From: Paludibacteraceae bacterium
GTDB taxonomy: Bacteria > Bacteroidota > Bacteroidia > Bacteroidales > Paludibacteraceae
Direction: 5' to 3'
Length of the DNA: 64,000 bases
NCBI GenBank assembly: GCA_905233415.1
Contig: CAJOEX010000005.1
Location: 186,001-250,000, forward strand
Position numbers and translations under genes: made by a program
Shown: positions 17,631-27,320 of the stretch, one piece after another
How the letters are laid out: each line of letters starts with the position of its first letter
Position numbering within the stretch: position 1 is the first letter of the stretch
Notes under the pieces: model-generated
The model's database searches: none
Seen by the model: the letters and a program-made list of their open reading frames with translations, nothing else
What the model was told of the DNA's origin: nothing

Positions 17631-18895
17631 ATCTTCGGTTCTGCGATTTCGAATCCTGCACAGAAGCGTTTTACAATCTGACGGTCGTCACCGAGATAAA
17701 TATAACGCTCCAAACGATGCGGCAAGGAATAGTTGTCGAAGTTCAAATCGCTATCGTCTATGACAAGTGCGTCGAACGCATAGCCGGGTTCAAACGAACC
17801 AACCTTGCCAAAGAACGAGCCTCCGGACTTGGTTGCCAGCCAGAATACTTCGCTCAAAGAGAGGAAATTCTCTTTCTGACCACTATTACGCCATTGCAAC
17901 TTGGACATCTGCAACGCATATTGCATCACTTTGAAAATCGAGAAACCGCTTCCGCCGGATATATCCGACCCTAATGCCACCGGAATACCGGCGTTAAGGA
18001 AACGACGGATTGGTGCAATACCCGAGCCGAGGTTACAGTTAGAGGTTGGGCAATGAACCGCAAATACATGGTTCTTGCGCATCAGTTCGAACTCCTCGCC
18101 ATCAGTATAGCAACAATGCGCCATGAGTGTCGGAGTTTCACCGAACATATGATAGCGTTGGTACGCATCACCATAACAGGTAGATTCGGGCTCAAGCTCC
18201 GCTACCCACGCAATCTCCGACGGGTTTTCAGAGAGATGGCTCTGTACAGGCAGCTGTTTATCGAGTGCCAATTGTCCGAGTGCGGTCATCATTTCAGGCG
18301 TACATGAAGGCACGAAACGCGGCGTCACAATTGCCGAGACACGCGGCATATTCTTCGTGTGCTCCAAGACGCGTTTGGTTCCTTCCACCGCCTCTTCCAC
18401 CGTATTACTGAGTGTATCCGGTCCGTTACGGTCCATGCCTACAAGACCAACCAAACCGCCCATTCCGGCTTCATTCAAAAGGTCAGCCAGGAGACAGGAT
18501 GCCTCCGGATGAATGGTCGCAAAGATAGAGGCACGCATGGTTCCAACCGTCCACAAATCCCGCACAAAACGGCTGTACATTCGACGCGCGTAGGCAGGAT
18601 CCTTGTATTTGCTTTCCTCTGGAAAAGTATAAGTATTGAGCCACGGAAGCAGTTCCATATCCATTGCAATACCGTGGTTGCGGTACTGCGGCGCATGAAC
18701 ATGCAGGTCGTTCATTGCCGGAACAAGTAATTTGTCGCCGAAATCAATCACTTCTGCGCTTTTGAATTGCTCAGGCAATTGTTCATACACGCCTTCCACA
18801 AGGCCGTTTTCGTTCACTGCTATATAACCGTGTTCGAAGATTTGAAATGCTTCCGGCGACGGGGTGAACAGAATATTTGCACGATAAAGTTTCAT
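17627..18895 (-). CDS. guaD: Guanine deaminase (amidohydrolase family)
   Basis: A 422-residue metal-dependent amidohydrolase. The metal ligands are HVH at 65-67 (DLHVHAPQ), SHLSEN, AHCCYT and SDISGG. HAPQ, SHLSEN and the GxGFSIF block are characteristic of guanine deaminase, which converts guanine to xanthine and ammonia in purine salvage. MNDLHVHAP shows the beta-alpha barrel entry; the C-terminus (GSFEPGYAFDALVID) completes the composite beta domain. It starts 9 nt after the LRR gene stop and overlaps the lipoate ligase-like gene by 4 bp. The substrate assignment rests on motif pattern rather than a full alignment. Confidence 0.88.
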   Translation of the reverse strand: MKLYRANILFTPSPEAFQIFEHGYIAVNENGLVEGVYEQLPEQFKSAEVIDFGDKLLVPAMNDLHVHAPQYRNHGIAMDMELLPWLNTYTFPEESKYKDPAYARRMYSRFVRDLWTVGTMRASIFATIHPEASCLLADLLNEAGMGGLVGLVGMDRNGPDTLSNTVEEAVEGTKRVLEHTKNMPRVSAIVTPRFVPSCTPEMMTALGQLALDKQLPVQSHLSENPSEIAWVAELEPESTCYGDAYQRYHMFGETPTLMAHCCYTDGEEFELMRKNHVFAVHCPTSNCNLGSGIAPIRRFLNAGIPVALGSDISGGSGFSIFKVMQYALQMSKLQWRNSGQKENFLSLSEVFWLATKSGGSFFGKVGSFEPGYAFDALVIDDSDLNFDNYSLPHRLERYIYLGDDRQIVKRFCAGFEIAEPKI

Positions 18896-18904
18896 GGTAG
18901 TATA

Positions 18905-20761
18905 TTATTGTACTTTTTGTCCTTGAATCGTATAAAGTTGGTCATCTTGAAGGATATATACATGACCGTTTTTGATTAGTTTCTGCGTTGGGTTTTCCAG
19001 GTTGACATACACAGTCGGTGCCGAAGTAGGCTCATCCGCCTCATATACGGCACGCAAAATGATACCGTCTTCCAAAGCGCCTTCCTGCACTTGCCATCTG
19101 ACAAACATAAATCCTTGAATACGCGGAGCGAGAGGCACTTGCCACGTCTGCGCTTCCATGTAATGGAGCGAAGCGTCTTCTTTCTGATAGATTACGTTCA
19201 CCGTTTGCTCCTCGAAATGCAGACCGGTAGCGACACCAACGATATTAAGGAAATCTTTCCAAACCGCTGCCTCTTTGTACAAGTCGATATAATCAATCGG
19301 CACATAGAGAATACAGGTTTGCTTGTCAACACCATAAACAATATTCTCATTAATGGTCTGCGGAGTGATGGCGTAGTTATGAATTGCACGCAAGGCTTTG
19401 CAGTTATAGAATGCATCGGTATTGATGGTAGTGACAGAAGCAGGGATAAATACTTCTTCCAGCGCCGTACAACCACATAGAACTTCTGTAGCAACCGTCG
19501 TGATGCCTTCCGGGAAGGCGAAAGATTTTAGTGCCTGACAATACGCAAAGGAGTTTTTGGCAACCAAAGTCACCGAAGACGGTATCTCCACTCCTTTGAG
19601 TGCAGAACAGTAATAGAAGGCATAATTGCCGATGGTCTGCAGGTTCTGCGGTAAAACGACCGTTTCGAGTTGCGACATCTTATAACACAGGTAATTAGGA
19701 ATAATCTCTACCTGATTGCCGAACGTGAAAGAGGTGATTCCAACTGTACTATTGTAGAACGGCGCATCCGTGGAAGTTTGGATGGAACACGTAGGCGGCA
19801 ACCACGTCACCGAAGTCAGCGGATTGTCTTGGAATGCCCTGCTTCCAATGGAGGTCACCGTACTCGGGATAGTGACAGCGCTTAGGTTACAATAACGGAA
19901 AGCCTCTGAATAGATGTTCTGCAAACCCTCCGGAAAAGTGATGCTGCTTAATTTTTTACAGGAATAGAATGCATCGCTATTGATATTTATCAACGTAGCA
20001 GGTAACTCTATGGACTCCAGCGAGGAACATCCTGCCAGGAAATTGGAAGGAATAGTCTTCTGCGTTACCGGCAAGTTGATGGACTTGAGGTTCGAGCAGT
20101 AATAGAAAGCATACTCACCAAGCGCTTTCACCGAAGGCGGCAGCACGATGGTCTCCAATTTGTCCATCTTATAGCATATATATGCCGGAACCGTTTCAAC
20201 TTGGTCGCCGAACGTGAAAGAGGTAATTCCGGCTGTACTGTTGTAGAACGGCGCATCCGTGGAAGTTTGGATGGTACATGTAGGCGGCAACCACGTCACC
20301 GAAGTCAGCGGGTTGTTTTGGAAAGCCTTGCTTCCGATGGAGGTCACCGTACTCGGAATCGTTACCGATGCCAGATTACAATTATAGAATGCATAGGTGT
20401 AAATAGACGTTAGTCCTTCCGGCAAGTTTATACTTCCTAATTTCGTACAACCGTTGAAGGCATATGAATTAATAGCAGTAATACTGTTGGGCAGCGTTAC
20501 CGACTGCAAGTCCTTCAATGCCTCAAAAGCCGAAGTACCTATCGTTGTTACCGGATAGGTATAGGCGTTATAGGTCACGGAAGCAGGGATTGTTACCGAC
20601 GTATAAGCCGAATAAACCGACTTATCCGAAGTCTGGTCTTTGATCACAGTAGCTGTGGTCGTTCCCAACGAATAGTACAGACCGTCAATCAGCACGGTCT
20701 CTGCCGCAAACACACCAAGTGTGCATACAAGCAAGGCGAAAGATAAAGCAAGTTTTTTCAT
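18905..20761 (-). CDS. BspA-like leucine-rich repeat surface protein with RDG-type C-terminal tail
   Basis: The 618-residue protein has a signal peptide (MKKLALSFALLVCTLGVFAA) and about 17 LRR_5 repeats (AFxxCxxLxSIxLPxxVxxI) from about residue 50 to 470. A non-LRR region at about 500-590 follows, and then the tail NGHVYILQDDQLYTIQGQKV. Residues 117-231 and 279-393 are near-identical, an internal duplication of about 114 residues offset by 162. LRR_5/BspA proteins of Bacteroidales sit on the surface and often bind host or matrix proteins. The tail resembles those of three other secreted proteins here and may be a sorting signal. It is located in the alaS transcript, 11 nt after the GtrA gene and 9 nt before guaD. 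Confidence 0.88.
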   Translation of the reverse strand: MKKLALSFALLVCTLGVFAAETVLIDGLYYSLGTTTATVIKDQTSDKSVYSAYTSVTIPASVTYNAYTYPVTTIGTSAFEALKDLQSVTLPNSITAINSYAFNGCTKLGSINLPEGLTSIYTYAFYNCNLASVTIPSTVTSIGSKAFQNNPLTSVTWLPPTCTIQTSTDAPFYNSTAGITSFTFGDQVETVPAYICYKMDKLETIVLPPSVKALGEYAFYYCSNLKSINLPVTQKTIPSNFLAGCSSLESIELPATLININSDAFYSCKKLSSITFPEGLQNIYSEAFRYCNLSAVTIPSTVTSIGSRAFQDNPLTSVTWLPPTCSIQTSTDAPFYNSTVGITSFTFGNQVEIIPNYLCYKMSQLETVVLPQNLQTIGNYAFYYCSALKGVEIPSSVTLVAKNSFAYCQALKSFAFPEGITTVATEVLCGCTALEEVFIPASVTTINTDAFYNCKALRAIHNYAITPQTINENIVYGVDKQTCILYVPIDYIDLYKEAAVWKDFLNIVGVATGLHFEEQTVNVIYQKEDASLHYMEAQTWQVPLAPRIQGFMFVRWQVQEGALEDGIILRAVYEADEPTSAPTVYVNLENPTQKLIKNGHVYILQDDQLYTIQGQKVQ

Positions 20762-20772
20762 AATTCGTTATT

Positions 20773-21198
20773 TTATTCTTTTTTCTTTTTGAAGAAGAGG
20801 AGCAAGATCAGATAGTTTATAATTCCGGCAATGACGATAACGACGAAGCCGATATTACCATCGTTCCAAGTCGGCAGCAAGTGTACCAAAATCGGAAGCA
20901 AACCAAACTGTATAACGAGGTTTATAGCCCTTGCCAACAGGAATCCTCCAGCATTTTTCCAATTGGGACGTGTGCCAAAAGTATATAGATTGCTCAAGAA
21001 ATAGTTCGGAATCATCTCCAAAATGAAACCTATTCCGAACGCCACGAAATACAGCAGGCTGTTCTTTTCCGGTTCATCCAAACACCACATAGCCGCAATA
21101 AAGAACAGCGTCTGCACCACAGAGCCTGTCGTTCCGAGAATGACAAAGCGTACGGCAGAGCGTACTTTATCGGGCAAATATGAGGTAGGTAGTTTCAT
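20773..21198 (-). CDS. GtrA family membrane protein
   Basis: A 141-residue protein with four predicted membrane helices (about 15-38, 46-66, 87-107, 113-135), starting with the typical RFVILGTTGSVVQTLFF and containing the conserved NYFLSNLYTF. GtrA proteins are thought to help move lipid-linked sugars or other polyprenyl substrates across the membrane. No glycosyltransferase lies nearby. It begins 16 nt after the alaS stop and ends 11 nt before the LRR gene, so it belongs to the same transcript. Confidence 0.88.
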   Translation of the reverse strand: MKLPTSYLPDKVRSAVRFVILGTTGSVVQTLFFIAAMWCLDEPEKNSLLYFVAFGIGFILEMIPNYFLSNLYTFGTRPNWKNAGGFLLARAINLVIQFGLLPILVHLLPTWNDGNIGFVVIVIAGIINYLILLLFFKKKKE

Positions 21199-21214
21199 TT
21201 TCTAATTTTCTCAT

Positions 21215-23815
21215 CTAGAGTGCGGCGAGGAGTTCCTCCATTGCGGCATTGAGACCGTTCACATCACGACCTCCGGCAGTAGCCATCCACGGCTGACCGC
21301 CTCCGCCACCCTGAATATGCTTGGCAGCAGACTTAATTATCGCGCCTGCATTCTTGCCTTCGTCCACAAGCGGCTGAGACAAAAAGACGGAAATCATCGG
21401 CTTGCCTTCCCACGAAGTAGCGCCTACAACGGCAAACTTTATGTCCGTGAACTTTCCGCGCAGCAACGGCATCACATTGCGAATCATGTTTGGGTCGGTT
21501 TCGCCGTCCAGACGAACGAGTTTGATTCCGTTGTGGTCTTGCGCCATGTTAATCAGCTTGTCACGATACAACGCCACCTTCTCTGCCACAAAGTCTTCGA
21601 TTTGCTTTTTGAGACCGGCGTTTTCTTCGATGGATTTATGAATCGCTCCTGCCAAATCGGGCGCATTATTGAAGAGTGCGCGCAACTGGGTCATAAGGTC
21701 TAACTGCTTGTAGTACAGTTCGTCCACTTTCGCAGCAGTTACGGCTTCAATACGGCGAATGCCGGCGGCAACGCTTGTTTCCATGATTATTCGCACTGCA
21801 CCAATGCGGCCTGTACTACTGACATGGCAACCGCCGCAAAGTTCGATGGACGGGCCATATTTAATCACACGCACATCGTCGCCGTACTTCTCGCCAAAGA
21901 GCGCCATTGCACCCATTTCTTTAGCTTTGGCTATCGGCGTATGGCGGTTTTCCTCAAGGTGCATGTCCTCACGAATCAGTTTGTTTGCCAGTTTCTCCAC
22001 TTCACGCAGCTCTTCGGGCGTAACCTTCTGGAAGTGACTAAAGTCAAAACGCAGGCTGTCCGGAGTGACCAAACTACCCTTTTGCTCGACGTGTGTGCCA
22101 AGAATCTGACGAAGCGCATAATGAACAATATGTGTAGCCGAGTGGTTGCAAGCAATTGCCTGACGGCGGTCGGCATCCACTTTCGCAACAAGTTTGGCAC
22201 TCGGATCTGCCGGCAATTCCAACATGATATGTACGGGCAGACCGTTCTCGCGCTTGGTATCAATAATGTTGATGCCACCAAGCGTACCCGTGTCGCCGAC
22301 TTCACCACCCATTTCGGCATAGAACGGAGTCTTGGATAGCACCACTTGATAGAAGTCCTTGCCTTTCTGGCTCACTTTGCGGTACTTGAGAATTTCGGTT
22401 TCGCACTCCAGTTCGTCGTAACCGACAAACTCTGTGTCACCTTCGCGTAGAACCGTCCAATCGCCCAAATCCTGCTTGTTGGCGGAACGGCCCATTTCTT
22501 TCTGGTGCTCCAGCGCCTTGTTATATTCGTCCTCATTGGTGGTCATGCCGTTTTCACGAAGAATGAGTTCCGTGAGGTCAAGCGGGAAACCATATGTATC
22601 CTTGAGCGTAAAGACATCCACTCCGGAAATCTCGGTTTTGCCTGCTTTGCGGGCGTCTTCCATCAGTTTGTCAAGAAGACCTATACCTTTGTCCAACGTG
22701 CGGAGGAATGCCTCTTCTTCCGCCTTGATAACCGGCGTAATCTGCTGCTCCTGTTTGCGTAGTTCGGGATACGCCTCGCCCATATCGGCAATGAGTTGCG
22801 GCACGAGTTTGTAAAGGAACGCCTCGCGCTGGTTAAGGAAAGTATATCCGTAACGCACGGCACGACGCAGAATACGGCGGATGACATATCCGGCTTTCTC
22901 GTTCGACGGGAGTTGTCCGTCCGTAATAGCAAACGCAATCGTGCGGATATGGTCGGCAATGACACGCATTGCAATATCGGTGTCTTCGTCCTTGCCGTAC
23001 TCGGCACCGGTCAGTTCGCCAATCTTGCGAAGCATAGGCTGGAAAACATCGGTATCATAGTTGGATTGTTTACCCTGAATGGTACGCACCAGACGCTCAA
23101 AGCCCATGCCGGTGTCAATGACTTTCTTGGCAAGAGGTTCCAATGAGCCGTCCGCTTTGCGGTTGAACTGCATGAAGACAATGTTCCAGATTTCAATCAC
23201 TTGCGGATGGTCTTTGTTCACCAGCTCGCGACCAGGAACTTTGGCTTTTTCCTCGGCTGAACGGCTGTCCACGTGGATTTCCGAACACGGACCACAAGGA
23301 CCTGTGTCGCCCATTTCCCAGAAGTTATCGTGCTTGTTGCCGTTCAGAATATGGTCGGCAGGCAGATGTTTTGCCCAAATGGATGCCGCTTCGTCATCAC
23401 GGCTCAAACCTTCTTCCGGCGAGCCTTCAAAGACAGTGGCATAGAGGTTGGACGGGTCGATTTTCAAGACATCAACAATATATTCCCACGCAAAATCAAT
23501 GGCTTCCTTCTTGAAATAATCGCCAAACGACCAGTTGCCTAACATTTCAAACATCGTGTGGTGGTAGGTATCGCGGCCTACTTCCTCAAGGTCATTATGC
23601 TTGCCGCTGACGCGGAGACACTTCTGGCTGTCCGCCACGCGCGGATATTTAATAGGGTCATTGCCCAGGATTATTCCCTTCCACGGGTTCATTCCGGCAT
23701 TTGTAAACATCAATGTCGGATCGTCTTTAATCACCATCGGAGCAGAAGGCACGATTTGGTGACCTTTGCTTGCCATAAAATCCAAAAAGGATTGTCTGAT
23801 TTCTTTGCTTGTCAT
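21215..23815 (-). CDS. alaS: Alanine--tRNA ligase
   Basis: The start is set at the ATG at 23815 ([13 protein letters not shown]). A longer frame to 23857 would begin upstream of the transcript start predicted from the promoter at 23847. The product has 866 residues. Class II motifs are present ([34 protein letters not shown]), as are the editing-domain zinc motif [14 protein letters not shown] and [15 protein letters not shown], and the C-Ala domain ends [14 protein letters not shown]. It charges tRNA-Ala and hydrolyses misacylated Ser/Gly-tRNA. It heads a long same-strand run, with GtrA 16 nt downstream. Confidence 0.97.
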   Translation of the reverse strand: MTSKEIRQSFLDFMASKGHQIVPSAPMVIKDDPTLMFTNAGMNPWKGIILGNDPIKYPRVADSQKCLRVSGKHNDLEEVGRDTYHHTMFEMLGNWSFGDYFKKEAIDFAWEYIVDVLKIDPSNLYATVFEGSPEEGLSRDDEAASIWAKHLPADHILNGNKHDNFWEMGDTGPCGPCSEIHVDSRSAEEKAKVPGRELVNKDHPQVIEIWNIVFMQFNRKADGSLEPLAKKVIDTGMGFERLVRTIQGKQSNYDTDVFQPMLRKIGELTGAEYGKDEDTDIAMRVIADHIRTIAFAITDGQLPSNEKAGYVIRRILRRAVRYGYTFLNQREAFLYKLVPQLIADMGEAYPELRKQEQQITPVIKAEEEAFLRTLDKGIGLLDKLMEDARKAGKTEISGVDVFTLKDTYGFPLDLTELILRENGMTTNEDEYNKALEHQKEMGRSANKQDLGDWTVLREGDTEFVGYDELECETEILKYRKVSQKGKDFYQVVLSKTPFYAEMGGEVGDTGTLGGINIIDTKRENGLPVHIMLELPADPSAKLVAKVDADRRQAIACNHSATHIVHYALRQILGTHVEQKGSLVTPDSLRFDFSHFQKVTPEELREVEKLANKLIREDMHLEENRHTPIAKAKEMGAMALFGEKYGDDVRVIKYGPSIELCGGCHVSSTGRIGAVRIIMETSVAAGIRRIEAVTAAKVDELYYKQLDLMTQLRALFNNAPDLAGAIHKSIEENAGLKKQIEDFVAEKVALYRDKLINMAQDHNGIKLVRLDGETDPNMIRNVMPLLRGKFTDIKFAVVGATSWEGKPMISVFLSQPLVDEGKNAGAIIKSAAKHIQGGGGGQPWMATAGGRDVNGLNAAMEELLAAL

Positions 23816-23846
23816 ATAGTTATTTCGTATTTTACAAATTAGCGCG

Positions 23847-23878
23847 CAAAGGTACAATATTTTTTGGAATTATGCAAA
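23847..23878 (-). promoter_or_regulatory. alaS promoter
   Basis: Minus-strand TTTG (23875-23878), a 20-nt spacer and TACCTTTG (23847-23854). It gives a leader of about 26 nt to the chosen alaS ATG and rules out the longer reading frame. Confidence 0.78.
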
Positions 23879-23902
23879 TTTATTTGATTTTTTTACTTGA
23901 AA

Positions 23903-23934
23903 TTTGTGTATTTCAAAAATTATTACTATCTTTG
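23903..23934 (+). promoter_or_regulatory. Promoter of the hydroxyacid dehydrogenase-pepT-gcvT operon
   Basis: TTTG (23903-23906), a 20-nt spacer and TATCTTTG (23927-23934). Transcription would start near 23941, so the coding start must lie downstream, at the ATG at 23955. Confidence 0.75.
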
Positions 23935-23954
23935 CGCGATATTTTGTGCAGCCG

Positions 23955-24938
23955 ATGAAAATCATTATCGACACAATGTTGCCACGCGAGTGGTTTGAAC
24001 GGCTTTCGGAACATGCACTTATACCGGATTCCTATTTATATAGAGGAACTCCGGACAGGTCGTGTGCGGAGGCGCGGGAGATGACGAAAATATGCGGCAA
24101 CTGGCAGGATGCGGAGGTTTTGACGACAAACTTCTACAAACCCGTGCGCAAGGAGCTGCTGGACAAATTGCCGAATCTGAAGCTCGTGGCACAATTCGGC
24201 GTGGGATATGACAATATTGATGTTGCAGAATGCCGCAAACGCGGGATTTTAGTCACGAATACGCCACAGCCTGTTATCGAGCCGACCGCAGAACTATGCA
24301 TGGCGTTGATTATGGGCATTGCGCGGCGGACAGCAGAACTAGACAGAGGAATACGAGACGGGAAAGTGGAATTCGGTTTGCTGCGCAATCTCGGGCATTC
24401 GCTGTACGGCAAGACATTAGGCATCATCGGCATGGGAAATATCGGCCGTTCCGTGGCACGAAGGGCGATTGCGTGCGGAATGAAGATTGTGTATCACAAC
24501 AGAAATATTGTACCGCAGGAAGTCCTTGACAAAGCAGGAATAACGGCAACATATGTTTCGCAAGACGAACTGCTGCAGACGGCGGATTATGTAAGTCTGA
24601 ATCTACCCTACACAACGGAAGTGCATCATTTAATCGGCGAACAGGAACTGAAGATGATGAAGCCGGACACATTCCTTATCAATACCGCCCGCGGCGCACA
24701 TGTGGATGAGAAAATGTTAGCCAAAGCACTCCGTGAAAAGTGGATAGCCGGTGCGGCTCTGGATGTGTATGAGCATGAGCCGGAAATAAGCGAGGAACTG
24801 AAAGAACTGGACAATGTGCTGCTTGTGCCCCATATCGGGACAGGCACCTGGGAAGGACGCAAAGCGATGTGCGACGCGGTAATAGACAATATTTTGGCTT
24901 TTGCAAATAACGAACTTGACAAAATGACAACTGTATGA
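23955..24938 (+). CDS. D-isomer-specific 2-hydroxyacid dehydrogenase family protein
   Basis: The first in-frame ATG after the promoter is at 23955 ([17 protein letters not shown]), giving 327 residues. The N-terminal catalytic half has [14 protein letters not shown]; the Rossmann domain has [15 protein letters not shown]. The active-site Arg lies in [10 protein letters not shown] and the His in [12 protein letters not shown]. The family reduces 2-oxoacids or oxidises D-2-hydroxyacids with NAD(P)H; the substrate (glycerate, phosphoglycerate, lactate or other) cannot be read. Its stop overlaps the pepT start as ATGA, so translation is probably coupled. Confidence 0.88.
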   Translation: MKIIIDTMLPREWFERLSEHALIPDSYLYRGTPDRSCAEAREMTKICGNWQDAEVLTTNFYKPVRKELLDKLPNLKLVAQFGVGYDNIDVAECRKRGILVTNTPQPVIEPTAELCMALIMGIARRTAELDRGIRDGKVEFGLLRNLGHSLYGKTLGIIGMGNIGRSVARRAIACGMKIVYHNRNIVPQEVLDKAGITATYVSQDELLQTADYVSLNLPYTTEVHHLIGEQELKMMKPDTFLINTARGAHVDEKMLAKALREKWIAGAALDVYEHEPEISEELKELDNVLLVPHIGTGTWEGRKAMCDAVIDNILAFANNELDKMTTV

Positions 24939-26146
24939 ATATAACGGACAGATTTTTGAAGTACGTGAGTTTCTGCACGACTTCGGACGAGAACACCAAT
25001 CTTACACCCTCTACGCCAGGGCAGATTGAGTTTGCAAAGTACTTGCGCGACGAACTGAAAGCCATCGGTTTGCAGGAAGTGGAACTGGATGAAAACGGCT
25101 ATATTACGGCAACATTGCCGGCAAACATGGAAGGCAAACCGGTAGTTGGTTTCATTGCACATATGGACACTTCGCCGGATGCAAGCGGCAAACACGTACA
25201 GCCACGGATTGTGAAGAACTACGACGGAAAAGACATCGTTCTGAACGAGGAAGAAAATATCGTTTTGGAGACCGTCAAATATCCCGAAATTCTGCGCTAC
25301 AAAGGCAATGACATTATCGTCACCAACGGCAAAACGCTGCTCGGCGCAGACGACAAAGCCGGAATTGCGGAGATTGTAACCGCCTGCGAGTATCTGGTGC
25401 AACATCCCGAAATCAAGCACGGCACAATCCGTGTAGGTTTCACGCCGGACGAGGAAATCGGACAAGGTGCAGACCATTTTGACGTGGCGAAGTTCGGCTG
25501 CGATTTTGCCTATACGATGGACGGTGGCGCAATCGGCGAACTGGAGTTTGAGAACTTCAATGCTGCCGCGTGCAAGATTATCGTTCACGGCGTGAATGTT
25601 CATCCGGGTTATGGTTATCACAAGATGCTCAACTCCATGCGTATTGCGTTCCAGTTGGCGGTTATGCTGCCGCGCTGGGAAACGCCGGAACACACGCAAG
25701 ATTATGAGGGATTCTATCACCTTGTCGGCATGAGCGGAACCGTTGAGGAAACGACGCTGAACTATATCATCCGCGACCATGACCGTGCACGCTTCGAGAG
25801 CCGCAAACGCGAAATGGAACACCTGGTTCGCAAAGTCAACCGCGAATACGGCGAAGGCACAGCAGAGATTGTGCTGCGCGACCAATACTACAACATGCGC
25901 GAGAAAGTGGAGCCGGTAATGCATATCGTGACGCTTGTGGAAGAAGCAATGAAGGAAGTGGGCGTAACGCCGAAAGTACAGCCCATCCGCGGCGGAACGG
26001 ACGGTGCAAGGCTGTCGTTCGAAGGCCTACCCTGCCCGAATATCTTTGCCGGAGGCGAGAACTTCCACAGCCGGTTTGAATATCTGCCCATACAAAGTAT
26101 GGAAGCTGCTAAGAATGTAATCCTTAAAATCATAGAAAAATGCTAA
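24935..26146 (+). CDS. pepT: Peptidase T (tripeptide aminopeptidase)
   Basis: The 403-residue M20B metallopeptidase has the metal-binding motifs AHMDTSPD (H76, D78), [23 protein letters not shown] and YTMDGG, and the dimer-domain histidine region [25 protein letters not shown] supplies the last ligand. It removes the N-terminal residue from tripeptides in the cytoplasm. It overlaps the dehydrogenase by 4 bp and gcvT by 7 bp. Its presence between these genes suggests an operon for amino-acid use, although the grouping may be fortuitous. Confidence 0.95.
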   Translation: MNITDRFLKYVSFCTTSDENTNLTPSTPGQIEFAKYLRDELKAIGLQEVELDENGYITATLPANMEGKPVVGFIAHMDTSPDASGKHVQPRIVKNYDGKDIVLNEEENIVLETVKYPEILRYKGNDIIVTNGKTLLGADDKAGIAEIVTACEYLVQHPEIKHGTIRVGFTPDEEIGQGADHFDVAKFGCDFAYTMDGGAIGELEFENFNAAACKIIVHGVNVHPGYGYHKMLNSMRIAFQLAVMLPRWETPEHTQDYEGFYHLVGMSGTVEETTLNYIIRDHDRARFESRKREMEHLVRKVNREYGEGTAEIVLRDQYYNMREKVEPVMHIVTLVEEAMKEVGVTPKVQPIRGGTDGARLSFEGLPCPNIFAGGENFHSRFEYLPIQSMEAAKNVILKIIEKC

Positions 26147-27225
26147 AAGAAACACCATTTACTGCCGTTCATATCGCGCTCGGCGCAAGAATGGCAGAGT
26201 TTGCAGGCTTTAATATGCCTATTCAGTATCCTACCGGCATTCAGGAAGAACACCGCATTGTCCGTGAAGGCGTCGGCGTGTTTGATGTCAGCCACATGGG
26301 CGAGTTCTGGGTAAAAGGCGCCAATGCCGCTGATTTCCTGCAATACATCACCACCAACGACATCAACAAACTCGACGCAGGCAAGGCACAATACACCTGC
26401 TTCCCGAACGGAAAAGGCGGAATCGTGGATGACCTGATTGTCTATAAGTATTCGACGACCAAATATCTGCTTGTGGTCAATGCCGGCAACATAGATAAAG
26501 ATTGGGCGTGGGTGAACAAAGTGCATGACGAACGCTTTGCAAATGCGGACGTGAAGCTTGAGAATGCGAGCGACAAATACGGTCAGTTGGCTGTTCAGGG
26601 ACCGAAAGCGACAGAGATGTTGCAGAAGCTGACAGACGCGGATTTGAGTGCGATACCCTATTATTCTTTCCGCGAATGGTCATTCGCAGGCATTCAAGGC
26701 GTTTTATTGAGCAATACAGGCTACACCGGCGCAGGCGGATTTGAGCTCTATTTCAAGAAAGAAGACGGCATCCAGATATGGAATGCGCTGTTTGAGGTCG
26801 GCAAGGAATACGGGCTTGCTCCGATTGGTTTGGGCGCACGCGATTCGTTGCGCCTGGAAAAATGGTACTGCCTCTACGGACATGACATTGACGATACGAC
26901 TTCGCCGTTGGAAGCCGGTCTCGGATGGATTGTGAAGTTCGATGCCAAAGACTTTATCGACAAGGAGTTCCTGCTGAAGCAGAAAGCCGAAGGTTTAACA
27001 CGCAAACTCGTGCATTTCGAGTGTCTGGAACGCGCTATTCCGCGTAACGGCTATGAGATTTGCGACGAAGCGGGCAACACTATCGGACATGTAACTTCGG
27101 GCATTATGCTGCCAACCACGAAAGTCGGAATCGGCATGGGCTATGTGCAGATTGCGTTTGCGAAAAAGGACACCTTAATATATATAAAAATACGCGAAAA
27201 ACTCAATCCTGCCAAAATTGTGTAA
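26140..27225 (+). CDS. gcvT: Aminomethyltransferase (glycine cleavage system T protein)
   Basis: A 361-residue folate-binding T protein: [19 protein letters not shown], the [13 protein letters not shown] block with the catalytic-site aspartate region following, [14 protein letters not shown], and [25 protein letters not shown]. It transfers the methylene carbon from aminomethyl-GcvH to tetrahydrofolate and releases ammonia. GcvH and GcvP are not in this window. It begins 7 bp inside pepT. The ppdK promoter starts 6 bp after its stop, with no terminator between, so read-through into ppdK is possible. Confidence 0.95.
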   Translation: MLKETPFTAVHIALGARMAEFAGFNMPIQYPTGIQEEHRIVREGVGVFDVSHMGEFWVKGANAADFLQYITTNDINKLDAGKAQYTCFPNGKGGIVDDLIVYKYSTTKYLLVVNAGNIDKDWAWVNKVHDERFANADVKLENASDKYGQLAVQGPKATEMLQKLTDADLSAIPYYSFREWSFAGIQGVLLSNTGYTGAGGFELYFKKEDGIQIWNALFEVGKEYGLAPIGLGARDSLRLEKWYCLYGHDIDDTTSPLEAGLGWIVKFDAKDFIDKEFLLKQKAEGLTRKLVHFECLERAIPRNGYEICDEAGNTIGHVTSGIMLPTTKVGIGMGYVQIAFAKKDTLIYIKIREKLNPAKIV

Positions 27226-27230
27226 AAATA

Positions 27231-27262
27231 TTTGTATATGTCCGAAAAAAGTTGTACTTTTG
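27231..27262 (+). promoter_or_regulatory. ppdK promoter
   Basis: TTTG (27231-27234), a 20-nt spacer and TACTTTTG (27255-27262). The leader is about 52 nt. It shows that the reading frame open back to 27060 inside gcvT is not the true N-terminus. Confidence 0.75.
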
Positions 27263-27320
27263 CGGGCTGATTTCAAAAAAAGACATTTACGACAACAAAC
27301 AAAATAAATCAATATTACTA

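Noticed and set aside
27060..27320. Reading frame of ppdK open upstream into gcvT (87 extra codons)
   Set aside because: It overlaps gcvT, and the ppdK promoter (27231-27262) lies inside it. The family N-terminus starts at the ATG at 27321.
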